This document shows positions 17,182-26,195 of a stretch of DNA of 64,000 bases, in pieces. This DNA is from Flavobacterium circumlabens (GTDB lineage: Bacteria; Bacteroidota; Bacteroidia; Flavobacteriales; Flavobacteriaceae). A program made the translations under genes and the position numbers. Within the stretch, counting starts at the first letter, position 1. Each line of letters starts with the position of its first letter. The notes beneath the pieces were generated by a model. The model worked only from the letters and a program-made list of their open reading frames with translations, was not told the origin of the DNA and made no database searches. The stretch is from positions 62,001 through 126,000 of the forward strand of contig NZ_SLWA01000003.1 in the NCBI RefSeq assembly GCF_004345565.1. Direction: 5' to 3'.

Positions 17182-18543
17182 TTATTTGCTTTGCGCTAAA
17201 AAATCACGAAACCACAATCCGGATTGTTTAATGGTTCTTTTCTGAGTTTCAAAATCAATATGGATAAGTCCGAATCTGGCGTTATATCCTTCAGCCCATT
17301 CAAAATTATCGGTGAGGCTCCAGACAAAATAACCATCAACATTATACCCGTCTTTTTTGGCTTTCAGCAATTGTTCCAAGTGATCGCGAATATATTGTGT
17401 ACGACGGATATCATATACTTTTCCGTTTTTGACTTCATCAGGAAAAGCAGCTCCATTTTCTGTAATGATAATTTTCTTTATGTTTTTGTATGCATTAAAT
17501 CTTTTGATCGTATGATACAGAGCAGGAGGGTAGACTTCCCAGCCCATTTCGGTAGAGATTACATTTCTTTTTTCTGCACTTACCAGCTCAGCGCCAATAT
17601 ACGGAGTAAGTAAAGAGGCTTTTACGATTTCCCTGGTGTAACATTGTAAACCAATAAAATCGAAATCAAAAGCCATATTATTTAGATCATCGTCCAGAAT
17701 ATAATTGTTGAGTTTTTTAAGAACCGACAAATCATTCTTCGGATATCCAAGTCCTAAGATAGGTTCTATAAAAGTCCTGTTGAGTAAAGTATCGACACGT
17801 TTTGCGGCTTCAACATCTTTAGGTCTCTCTGTTTCCGGTTCGATATGCGTACAGGAGAATGTAGTACCTATATTTGCCCCGGAAACATGCTCTCGTAAAA
17901 TTTTTGCACCCGCAGCTGTAGATAAGGTCACGTGGTGCATGGCTTTAAGATAATTGGTCAGGCCTTTTCTTCCCGGTGCATGAATTCCCAGAAAATATCC
18001 CGCTCCTGTAAAGACAGACGGTTCATTGATCACCATCCAGTTTTTTACCCGGTCACCGAAGTGTTGTGCGCAAACTTCTGTGTATGCCGAAAACCAGGAA
18101 ACCGATTCTCGATTGGTCCAGCCTCCTTTTTCTTCTAAAGCATGCGGTAAATCCCAATGATAAAGCGTAACCCAGGGTTCGATATTACATTCTAATAAAA
18201 AATCGATGATTTTGTTATAGTGATCAATACCGGATTGGTTTACAGGATGTATTCCGGTTGGCATAATTCGGGGCCAGCTGATAGAAAATCTAAAGTTGGG
18301 AATGTTTAATTCACGAATTAATTCAATGTCATTCTTGTAATAATTATAGAAATCACAGGCTGAAAGGGCATGATCACCATTTTTTATTTTACCTTTTTTC
18401 GAGGTAAAAACATCCCAGATAGAAGCTCCTTTACCATCTGCGTCGTGTGCTCCTTCAATTTGAAAAGCGGCAGTGGAAACTCCCCACAGGAAATCCTCTC
18501 CAAATTGTTCTTTATTTAAAAGTGCGTTTTCTGTTTTATTCAT
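17182..18543 (-). CDS. GH1 beta-glucosidase, cytoplasmic
   Basis: The 453-residue length and lack of a signal peptide fit a cytoplasmic GH1 enzyme. The N-terminal signature FLWGVSTAAFQIEGAHDADGKGASIWD is present. The acid/base Glu lies in VINEPSVF near residue 173 and the nucleophile Glu in IIITENGAAF near residue 363; WSLTDNFEWAEGYNARFGL is the conserved C-terminal block. It retains configuration and hydrolyses beta-gluco- or beta-galactosides from disaccharides or aglycones. It is monocistronic, outside the N-glycan locus, so a role in cellobiose or plant glycoside use is more likely (inference). Confidence 0.93.
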   Translation of the reverse strand: MNKTENALLNKEQFGEDFLWGVSTAAFQIEGAHDADGKGASIWDVFTSKKGKIKNGDHALSACDFYNYYKNDIELIRELNIPNFRFSISWPRIMPTGIHPVNQSGIDHYNKIIDFLLECNIEPWVTLYHWDLPHALEEKGGWTNRESVSWFSAYTEVCAQHFGDRVKNWMVINEPSVFTGAGYFLGIHAPGRKGLTNYLKAMHHVTLSTAAGAKILREHVSGANIGTTFSCTHIEPETERPKDVEAAKRVDTLLNRTFIEPILGLGYPKNDLSVLKKLNNYILDDDLNNMAFDFDFIGLQCYTREIVKASLLTPYIGAELVSAEKRNVISTEMGWEVYPPALYHTIKRFNAYKNIKKIIITENGAAFPDEVKNGKVYDIRRTQYIRDHLEQLLKAKKDGYNVDGYFVWSLTDNFEWAEGYNARFGLIHIDFETQKRTIKQSGLWFRDFLAQSK

Positions 18544-18933
18544 TTAAGTACTGCTTTCCTTTTATGATGTGAGTATATTAATGAAGGAAAGTAGATTGCA
18601 TAGCTCTTAGAAAAAGCCATTCTTTAAATGAAACTAAAAAATTTAAGCTGAAGAATCTCATGATAATTTGTTTTGATCAAATTAATAAAACAGATGTGAA
18701 TTAACAGTAACGTAAAGGTTATGAAATAGTTAACTGTTTTTTTTGTTTAAGAATAACGAAAATGAGTAGAGAAATTACATTTGAATAAAACCTGATGATA
18801 ATGTAAAGTTTCATCTTAAAATTATCTTAAAACATAAATTATGTAATTAAATCGAAAAATTGTAGAACATTCTTCAAGTTGTTTCCTGTTAATTTTGCCT
18901 TTATAACAAACAAATAATTAAACAAATCAGATC
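18544..18933. other. Gene-free divergent promoter region
   Basis: This 390-bp AT-rich interval separates the start of the GH1 gene from the start of the small lipoprotein gene. I see no gene, palindrome or repeat; it should contain promoters for both. The one clear box, TAATTTTG at 18890-18897, is listed separately. Confidence 0.6.
18890..18897 (+). promoter_or_regulatory. -7 promoter box of the lipoprotein gene
   Basis: TAATTTTG is an exact match to the Bacteroidota TAnnTTTG box and lies 36 bp before the ATG, which leaves a plausible leader of about 30 bases. The nearest upstream TTG (18860-18862) is 27 bp away, longer than usual. Confidence 0.5.
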
Positions 18934-19353
18934 ATGAAAAATTTAAAACAAATATTATTCGTAGTAGCTTTAGGCTTAGGTATGTTTGCAACATCTTGCA
19001 GTAACGATGATAATGAAGGAGAAACTATTGTTCCTATTCAGGGAAAATACAACCTTAGTCAGCAAGGTATTGTTGTAGACGGTAAAGAACAATTGGTTGA
19101 TGCTATTGAAAACGCAAGTGGTTGTAACAGAGATTACTTAGATTTAAGAGTAAGTAACGCAGCAGTAGAAGGTGATTATGACGGTTCTAATTGTGCCTTA
19201 GTAGAAACTACAGGAACTTACGTAAGATCTCATAATGATTTGACTCTTACTTTCGGTGGTGTAAGTACGACTTCAGATATCATGAATCTTACCAACAAAG
19301 AATTAAAAATAAAAGATAAAGCTACAGGTGTAATTACAGTTTATACCAGATAG
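18934..19353 (+). CDS. Small lipoprotein, lipocalin-like
   Basis: The 139-residue protein has a signal peptide ending in the lipobox ATSC (Cys22), followed by S-N-D-D-N-E, an acidic stretch similar to flavobacterial surface-export signals. The mature part begins IQGKYNLSQQGIVVDGKEQLVDA and is predicted to be mostly beta strand, with two cysteines (SGCNRD, SNCALV) that could form a disulfide. This pattern resembles the 'lipocalin-like' lipoproteins common in flavobacteria; their ligands are unknown. It is monocistronic with its own promoter and a very strong terminator. Confidence 0.65.
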   Translation: MKNLKQILFVVALGLGMFATSCSNDDNEGETIVPIQGKYNLSQQGIVVDGKEQLVDAIENASGCNRDYLDLRVSNAAVEGDYDGSNCALVETTGTYVRSHNDLTLTFGGVSTTSDIMNLTNKELKIKDKATGVITVYTR

Positions 19354-19397
19354 TAAAAAACTTTAGTTCAAAACCTGATCTTTATGGATTGGGATTA

Positions 19398-19438
19398 AAG
19401 CGGAAACAACTTCATAAGTTGTTTCCGCTTTTTTTATT
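19398..19438. terminator. Strong bidirectional terminator
   Basis: AAAGCGGAAACAACTT and AAGTTGTTTCCGCTTT form a perfect stem around four bases, with T-runs following. It ends the lipoprotein gene and can also end the convergent histidine-kinase gene whose stop is at 19440. Confidence 0.85.
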
Positions 19439-19439
19439 T

Positions 19440-22400
19440 TTAAGTTACTGGGATATAAATATCAAAAGATGCACCTTCATTTGGTTTTCCCTGGGCGGTA
19501 ATAAATCCGTTATGGTTTTCTGCAATTTTTTTTACGATGGCAAGGCCAATTCCGGTTCCGTTGTACAGTTCCCTTCCGTGCAGACGCTGGAATACTTCAA
19601 ATATTTTGGTGTTGTACTGCTGGTCAAAACCAATACCATTGTCTGAAATGCTGATATGACAGTATTCTTTGTTGTCACTAAGCGCTTCGTAATTAAAGTT
19701 TTTGCCTTTATCTATGGTACATTTTATTTTTATGACCGGTGCAATTTCCGGTTTTGAAAACTTGATAGAGTTGCTGACGAGATTATAAATCAATTGTCTG
19801 AATTGAAATGGAATAACTCCTAATTCACAACCTTCAATGATATCAATAGTGGCATTTTTTTGTTCCAGTTCTTCTCTTAAATCTTCTTTGACTTCATTAA
19901 TGATTTCTGAAAGGTCTGTTTTTTCAAATACCCTTTCTAAAGTACTGGTTCTGGAGTAGGAAAGTAAATCATTAATTAAGGTCTGCATTCTCTGGGCCGC
20001 ATTTTGCATTCTCTGGAATTTGTCTTTTCCGATTTCAGACAGATTTTCAGATTCCCTTTCTATGATTTGTGTTGCAAAAGTCTGGATTTTCCTTAAAGGT
20101 TCCTGCAAATCATGGCTTGAAATATAAGCAAAAGACTGAAGTTCTTTATTCATCTTTTCGAGATCAATATTGTTTTTCTCCAATTCTTTTGTTCGTTCTG
20201 CAACCTGTTTTTCTAACTCATGGGTAAAAGCTTTCTCAGTCTGGATATCTGTAAAAGCACCAACCCATTTTATGATCGTATTGTCTTTATCTAAAACCGG
20301 TTCACCAATTGCAGTATGCCATCGGTAATCCCCGCTTTTACTTTTTATGCGAACATCACAACGGTAAAGTTCTCCTGTTGCCAGACTATGACTCCATGTT
20401 CTGGCATTTTCTTCAAAATCATCCGGATGAATGATAGATCTCCATTCTTCTTCTCCTTTTGGATGAATTCCGGTAAACTCCAGCCATTTTCCCGAAGCAA
20501 ACAAAGCATTTCCTTTTTCGTCTGTTTCACAGATTAGCTGAGGAATACTCTCTGTCAACGAACGGAAACGTTTCTCACTTTCTTCTATTTTCTTTCTGGC
20601 CTCAACTTTTTCCGTTACATCAATTAAGGTTATTTTTATTCCTGAAAGTGTGTCATCTGTCTCATTTAAGGGCGCGTATTCAAAATCAATATAAAATTTT
20701 TGTTTCCCGTTTTCACCGTCAATGAATATTGGGGATTCGGATTCGGAATGCACTTTTCCGGTTTTAGAAACTTCACTTAAAAGTCTTGCATATTTTTGCT
20801 GCTTAAGCTCCGGGAATACATCAAATATTTTTTTGCCCTGAACATCGCTTTCTTTTCTTTTCCAAATGTTTTTCAACAGTGCTACATTGGCCATTTCGAT
20901 TATTAAATCGCTGCCTTTAAGTATTGCTTTTGGTACAGGAGATTTCATAACCAGATTTCGGAATCTTTTTTCGCTTTCCTCAATTTTCTGCTGATATTGT
21001 TTTTCTTCTGTAATATCTCTTACGGTACCCAAGAGTTTTTCCGGCTGGCCTTCTAAATCATAGAATACTTTTCCTTTAGCTTCTACCCAGTGAATAGATT
21101 GATCCTCCCAGATTAATCGGGCTTCATAATTAATATATCCTGAAACAAAAGCCTCTTTAAACGCCTTTTCTCTGATATGAAGATCATCAGGATGCAGGTG
21201 TTTTACCAGCTGAGCGTGGCTTAAATTTAAGTCATTTTTGTTTCCTGTAACAATTTCTATATATCTTTTGGAGTATTGGAAGTCTTTGGTTTTTACATTC
21301 AGTTCCCAGGTCCCAAGTTCGCTGGCTTCTACGATAATGTTTAGCCTTTCTTCGTTAAGCTCTGTTTTTTTTCGGGTATCTACTTTTTCAGTTACTTCCG
21401 TTACGGTTACTATTATACCCGAAATTTCGCCATTTTCTTCTTTTAAAGGATGATACAGAAAATCAAAATAGAAGATTTGCTCTTCCTGACCGTATCGGTT
21501 TAAGGGAATAGGAACCTCGTATCCATGATAGGGAATGCCAGTTTTTAAAACGCCTTCTAATAGTGAATTTACGGCTTCTTTGACTTCCGGTAAGGAATCG
21601 AATAAAGGGCTGCCTACAAAACCAGCTTCTTCTCTGCCAACCAGTTTCAGGTAAGCTTCATTTGCCATTTCGACCATATAATCAGGGCCGCGTAAAATAC
21701 TTATTCCAATAGGAGCCTGTTTTACTGTATTACGGAAACGTTTGTCGCTTTCTTCTATTTTTTTCTTGGCAACGTTCAGATCGGTAAGGTCAACCCCAGT
21801 GTTCATTACACCATAAATAATACCATGTATGTCATACAACGGTGTTAAACTATAATTGAAATAATGCGTCTGCAGTTTGCCTTCTATCGTCAGGTCAAGA
21901 GGTGTATTTGTGGTATGAAAGGATTTTCCGGTATCCAATACATTTTTTATCTGCTCGAATACAAGCTGGTTATCGAGTTCCGGAAGTACCTCTTTAAATG
22001 ATTTTCCGATCACATTATTTCCTTTGCCCCATAAAGTAATGATCGATTCGTTGGCAAGTTCAATGTGCATTTCTTTTCCCACATAAACCGCAATCGGAAA
22101 AGGAGCATTTTCGACCAATTGTCTTATTTTCTGTTCGTTTTCTATTACTTTGGAGCGTGCCAGTACCTGTCCCGTTACTTCAATCGCTATTGCTACAATA
22201 CCCGAAATACTTCCGTCAGGTTCTGTCAGTGCTTCATATACAAAATTGATATACGTATTTTCTGTCTGACCTTTTCGGGGCAGCTGCACCAGTTGCTCGT
22301 TGGCAGTGAATTTTTCCCCGGTACGATATACATGCTCCAGTACATCTTCGAGATATTGATTTTTTGTTTCGGGTAATGCTTCAAAAATAGGTTTGCTGAG

Positions 22401-23036
22401 TACGTCTTCACTTTGTACGCCCCATAATTCAATCATTTGTTTATTGGCAATTTCAACAATATAATCTTTGCCTCTAAACACACACATGGCAACAGGAGCC
22501 TGCATGATATTATTCATGAACCTTGCATTACTTTCTTTTAGTGCTTCGGTGGCTTTTTTCTTTTCAGTCGTTTCTATAACAGTAACCAGAATGCCGCCAA
22601 CTTCTCCATCTTCTTTTCTAATAGGACTGTAGGAAAAATCGAAATAGCATTCCTCTGTAAACCCATTTCTGTTTAAAGGCACCATGAAATCCGGAAAACT
22701 AACTGCTTTCCCGTTCCTTACATCAGTGAACAGCGGGCCTATAATTTCCCAGATTTTAGAAAATGTAATCTCTGAACTTATTCCTAAAGCCTGCGGGTGT
22801 TTGCCGGAACCAAGAATTGGACGAAAGCCATCATTGTACAATTGGGTATAGTTTTCACCCCAGGCTATATACATTCCAAAAGGATTATGAAGCATAACCG
22901 TTACCATGGTTTGAAGACTGTGCGGCCAGTTTTCAGGATCTCCCAAAGAAGTTTTGCTCCAGTCTTTAGCACGAATCTGTTCGCCCATTTCTCCACCACC
23001 GGCTAGAAAGTAATGCTCATTATTGGTACGGCCCAT
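19440..23036 (-). CDS. Soluble multi-PAS sensor histidine kinase
   Basis: The 1198-residue protein has no transmembrane segment. I count about seven consecutive PAS/PAC units: an atypical N-terminal one (about 45-160), then units near 165-295, 300-420, 430-555, 565-690, 695-820 and 825-945, most ending in the PAC-like 'GxIxGIxxxxxxVTEK' pattern. A coiled coil (HELEKQVAERTKELEKNNIDLEKM) leads to HisKA with the phospho-acceptor His in ISSHDLQEPLRKI near residue 975 and HATPase_c with NLVSNSIKFS, ISDNGIGFD and GTGIGLAIVKKI. It lies 11 bp downstream of a single-domain response regulator, its probable partner. PAS ligands (haem, flavin, small molecules) cannot be inferred. The repeated units look like internal duplications. 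Confidence 0.9.
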   Translation of the reverse strand: MGRTNNEHYFLAGGGEMGEQIRAKDWSKTSLGDPENWPHSLQTMVTVMLHNPFGMYIAWGENYTQLYNDGFRPILGSGKHPQALGISSEITFSKIWEIIGPLFTDVRNGKAVSFPDFMVPLNRNGFTEECYFDFSYSPIRKEDGEVGGILVTVIETTEKKKATEALKESNARFMNNIMQAPVAMCVFRGKDYIVEIANKQMIELWGVQSEDVLSKPIFEALPETKNQYLEDVLEHVYRTGEKFTANEQLVQLPRKGQTENTYINFVYEALTEPDGSISGIVAIAIEVTGQVLARSKVIENEQKIRQLVENAPFPIAVYVGKEMHIELANESIITLWGKGNNVIGKSFKEVLPELDNQLVFEQIKNVLDTGKSFHTTNTPLDLTIEGKLQTHYFNYSLTPLYDIHGIIYGVMNTGVDLTDLNVAKKKIEESDKRFRNTVKQAPIGISILRGPDYMVEMANEAYLKLVGREEAGFVGSPLFDSLPEVKEAVNSLLEGVLKTGIPYHGYEVPIPLNRYGQEEQIFYFDFLYHPLKEENGEISGIIVTVTEVTEKVDTRKKTELNEERLNIIVEASELGTWELNVKTKDFQYSKRYIEIVTGNKNDLNLSHAQLVKHLHPDDLHIREKAFKEAFVSGYINYEARLIWEDQSIHWVEAKGKVFYDLEGQPEKLLGTVRDITEEKQYQQKIEESEKRFRNLVMKSPVPKAILKGSDLIIEMANVALLKNIWKRKESDVQGKKIFDVFPELKQQKYARLLSEVSKTGKVHSESESPIFIDGENGKQKFYIDFEYAPLNETDDTLSGIKITLIDVTEKVEARKKIEESEKRFRSLTESIPQLICETDEKGNALFASGKWLEFTGIHPKGEEEWRSIIHPDDFEENARTWSHSLATGELYRCDVRIKSKSGDYRWHTAIGEPVLDKDNTIIKWVGAFTDIQTEKAFTHELEKQVAERTKELEKNNIDLEKMNKELQSFAYISSHDLQEPLRKIQTFATQIIERESENLSEIGKDKFQRMQNAAQRMQTLINDLLSYSRTSTLERVFEKTDLSEIINEVKEDLREELEQKNATIDIIEGCELGVIPFQFRQLIYNLVSNSIKFSKPEIAPVIKIKCTIDKGKNFNYEALSDNKEYCHISISDNGIGFDQQYNTKIFEVFQRLHGRELYNGTGIGLAIVKKIAENHNGFITAQGKPNEGASFDIYIPVT

Positions 23037-23047
23037 TCAAATAAAAT

Positions 23048-23494
23048 TTAGGGTTGAAGGATGAATTGCTCTTTTACAGGTTGTTCGAAATTATTTTCGG
23101 CAGTTATGGCAAGTGCATTTCCGATCACTTTTTTTAATTTAGAAAAATCACCCGGCTTCCTGATGTAATATAATGCCCCTTTTTCATACACGGTATCCAC
23201 AATATTCATGTCAAGTGAAGTCGAAAAGATGATCACCGGCAGTTTTTGCAACCTGACGATTTCTTTTATTTCGGTAAGACATTCAAAACCATTTTTTCTG
23301 GGCATATTCAAATCCAGAAAAAGTATGTCGGGAAGATTTTCAGCAGACTTATCAGATAAAAAATCCATAAGCTGTACACCGTCATTAACCGTTACAAGTG
23401 ATACTGGTAAAAGCAGTTCGTCAAGTGCTTCTTTAAAGAAAGCACAATCATCTTCGTCATCGTCCGCTAATAAAAGATTGTAATTTTGTTTCAT
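23048..23494 (-). CDS. Single-domain response regulator (CheY-like)
   Basis: I start at the ATG at 23494, which gives a 148-residue protein beginning MKQNYNLLLADDDEDDCAFF; the open frame extends upstream to 23569 but those residues lack homology. The receiver domain is complete: acidic pocket ADDDEDD, phospho-Asp in DILFLDLNMPRKNGFE, Thr/Ser in IIFSTS and Lys in YIRKPGDF. There is no output domain. It belongs to the Rcp1-like receivers that pair with PAS/phytochrome-type kinases. Translated first in a two-gene operon with the multi-PAS kinase 11 bp downstream. Confidence 0.88.
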   Translation of the reverse strand: MKQNYNLLLADDDEDDCAFFKEALDELLLPVSLVTVNDGVQLMDFLSDKSAENLPDILFLDLNMPRKNGFECLTEIKEIVRLQKLPVIIFSTSLDMNIVDTVYEKGALYYIRKPGDFSKLKKVIGNALAITAENNFEQPVKEQFILQP

Positions 23495-23946
23495 TTTGTT
23501 ACTGTGAAATTTAATGTGATGCGATTTTGGTATAAAAAAAACAAATCTTTTCAGACTCACCCGGAACACATTTTATATAGAATGTTTAAAATGTTCCGGT
23601 CATTTTATGTGTTGTAACAGGCAATTAAATTCAGGACTTCTAAAATCGATTAATTAACCTTAAATTGTGTCTGGATTTTAGTCTGCTAATATAAAACTAA
23701 TTTGATTACGGTTTTCGTCAAATTTAATGAATTTAAGCAAGAAAAAAGAGAGAAAAATAGTGTTCTGCTTTTAATTAAATTGCTTTTAAAAGCTTATAGT
23801 GAAAAATAGTTACTTCAAAAGTTTTTATTCTTTATGGCACCTCTATTTTCCCGTTACTCTTTTAGAATTGTTGTTGGTCGAAATAGTATGTGGCGGAATA
23901 TAGATTTATTTTAAATTTAAATTCGCTTACAAACACCAACGTAAAT
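23495..23946. other. Gene-free divergent region upstream of GH29 and response-regulator genes
   Basis: This roughly 450-bp AT-rich gap separates the divergent two-component operon from the first fucosidase gene. Short open frames reach into it from both sides but show no homology. It must contain the promoter of the first GH29 gene; no exact TAnnTTTG box at a convincing distance was found, and no palindrome stands out. Confidence 0.5.
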
Positions 23947-26049
23947 ATGAATCTGATTAGAACTTCTTTTCTGCTATTGTCTTTTTTTTTCGCAACATCG
24001 TCAATTAAATCTCAGGAATTGGTGAAATCCCCCGCACCATTTGGTCCTTTGCCTACACAAAAGCAACTGGACTGGCAGGAAATGGAGTTTTACGCATTTG
24101 TGCATTTTTCGTTAAATACCTTTACCAATAAAGAATGGGGCTACGGAGATGAATCACCGGCGTTGTTCAATCCGACCCATTTAGATGTACGGCAATGGGC
24201 ACGGGTTGTTAAGGAAGCAGGCATGAAAGGAATTATACTGGTTGCCAAACACCATGACGGATTTTGTTTGTGGCCATCGGCCTATACCGAACGATCCGTG
24301 AAAAATTCTCCCTGGGAAAACGGAAAAGGCGATTTGGTAAAAGAACTGGCCGCAGCCTGTAAAGAGTATCACTTAAAATTGGGCTTATACCTGTCTCCCT
24401 GGGACAGAAATCATCCGGACTATGGTAAACCGGAATATATCACTTATTTCAGAAATCAATTGAAAGAATTACTGACCAATTACGGTGATGTTTTCGAAAT
24501 GTGGTTTGATGGTGCCAATGGTGGTGACGGCTATTATGGAGGAGCAAATGAAACCAGAAAAATAAATTCGCTGGAATATTACAATTGGGATGAAACCTAC
24601 AAATTGATCTATAAAATAGCGCCAAAAACACTGGTTTGGGGAGTCGGACCTTCTGAAGCCAGATGGATTGGAAATGAAGAAGGCCGCGCCGGAAAAACAA
24701 ACTGGAGCCTTTTGCGCCAAAAGGACGAACTGGCCGGAAAAGTACATTATACAGAATTTATGTCCGGACATGAAGACGGAGAAAGATGGGTTCCCGGAGA
24801 AGCTGACGTTTCGATACGACCGGGATGGTTTTACCATGCGGTGGAAGACGATAAAGTTCGTCCGCTAGATGAAATGGTCGATATCTATTACGAATCGATC
24901 GGACGAAATGCCACTTTATTATTGAATCTTCCGGTGGACAGAAGAGGTTTGGTGCATGAAAATGATGTTACAAGATTAAAAGAATTAGTAGCCACTATAC
25001 AAGCAGATTTCAAAACAGAACTATTGGCCAAAAGCAAAGTAACCGCTAATAATGTTAGAGGAAACAGTGCCGAATTTGCGGCTAAAAATGTCATCGATGG
25101 CAATAAAGAGACCTTTTGGGCAACAGACGATAATGTCAAAACGGCCTCTATTGAATTTGTTTTTGACCAGCCAACTGCAATTGACCGCATCCTGCTTCAG
25201 GAATACATAAAATTAGGACAGCGTGTGAAAGCCTTTACGGTGGAAGCTAAAGTAAATGGACTGTGGAAAACAATTGCGAATGAAACGACTATTGGCTACA
25301 AGCGAATTTTAAGACTGGACAGAGTTGTGGCGTCGGCACTCAGAATAAATATTACCGATTCGAAAGCCGGTTTGGTTATTTCGAATATTCAGGCTTACAA
25401 TGCACCAACATTTGTGCGCGCTCCCGAAATTCAACACGATAAAAACGGAACGGTTACTATTACTTCTGAACCGGGAAATTCGATATATTATACCGTTGAC
25501 GGTAAAAAACCAACCCTAAAAAGTAAGCTGTATCAGGGAACCTTCACATACAATGAGGCAGTTCAGATAAAAGCGATTGCCATTAATAATGAAGAAAACA
25601 TAAGCAGTGCCGTAAATACAGCAAAGTATGGAATTTCTAAAGAAAAATGGAAAGTGCTTTCTGTCTCAGGCGGAGATCTCAAAACTGTAAACCGTATTAT
25701 AGACGGAAACCCGAATACAGATTGGGGTTTTGGGAATGCGTCTGATAAACTTCCACTGGAAATTACCTTAGATATGGGAGCTATTCTAAAAATAAAAGGC
25801 TTTACGTATGTTCCGCAGCAAGTAGGAAACAATCTTAACCTGATTTCCAATTATGAATTCTACACCAGCACGGATGCTGTAAACTGGACCAGACAGTCGG
25901 AAGGTGAATTTTCGAATATTAGAAATAATCCGATTGAGCAATTTAAAGTTTTTAAGGAGGTTAAGACCCGATATTTACGTTTTGTTGCAGTTTCGGCAGT
26001 AGGGAAAGGACAGGCGGTTTCGATCGCAGAAATAAACGTTATCGAATAG
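23947..26049 (+). CDS. GH29 alpha-L-fucosidase with accessory C-terminal domains
   Basis: I start at the ATG at 23947, which opens a normal signal peptide (MNLIRTSFLLLSFFFATSSIKSQ is split here as signal to about residue 23); an upstream frame start at 23890 adds 19 unlikely residues. About 700 residues: the GH29 barrel shows FYAFVHFSLNTFTNKEWGYGDE and the nucleophile Asp in FEMWFDGANGG near residue 186. It is followed by a discoidin-like F5/8-C region (about 350-480), a chitobiase/HEX C-terminal-type beta module (SIYYTVDGKKPTLKS, about 515-550), and a second F5/8-C region. The N-terminus resembles the GH29-B branch acting on alpha-1,3/4-fucose (moderate confidence). Periplasmic or surface; first gene of the N-glycan locus. 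Confidence 0.88.
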   Translation: MNLIRTSFLLLSFFFATSSIKSQELVKSPAPFGPLPTQKQLDWQEMEFYAFVHFSLNTFTNKEWGYGDESPALFNPTHLDVRQWARVVKEAGMKGIILVAKHHDGFCLWPSAYTERSVKNSPWENGKGDLVKELAAACKEYHLKLGLYLSPWDRNHPDYGKPEYITYFRNQLKELLTNYGDVFEMWFDGANGGDGYYGGANETRKINSLEYYNWDETYKLIYKIAPKTLVWGVGPSEARWIGNEEGRAGKTNWSLLRQKDELAGKVHYTEFMSGHEDGERWVPGEADVSIRPGWFYHAVEDDKVRPLDEMVDIYYESIGRNATLLLNLPVDRRGLVHENDVTRLKELVATIQADFKTELLAKSKVTANNVRGNSAEFAAKNVIDGNKETFWATDDNVKTASIEFVFDQPTAIDRILLQEYIKLGQRVKAFTVEAKVNGLWKTIANETTIGYKRILRLDRVVASALRINITDSKAGLVISNIQAYNAPTFVRAPEIQHDKNGTVTITSEPGNSIYYTVDGKKPTLKSKLYQGTFTYNEAVQIKAIAINNEENISSAVNTAKYGISKEKWKVLSVSGGDLKTVNRIIDGNPNTDWGFGNASDKLPLEITLDMGAILKIKGFTYVPQQVGNNLNLISNYEFYTSTDAVNWTRQSEGEFSNIRNNPIEQFKVFKEVKTRYLRFVAVSAVGKGQAVSIAEINVIE

Positions 26050-26195
26050 TATTTGTCACGATTAATTAGCCTTCCTTTTTTTTAAAGTTTCTAATTATGT
26101 CTTTTGCCGAAGCTATTACGTTATTAGTCGAATTTTTAATTTTTTACATTCATAAATATCTAATTTTAACATATTAATAAATGAATTAGAGACAA

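Noticed and set aside
23495..23569. 25-residue N-terminal extension of the response regulator
   Set aside because: The receiver fold begins immediately after Met at 23494, and the extension is basic and unrelated to known receivers.
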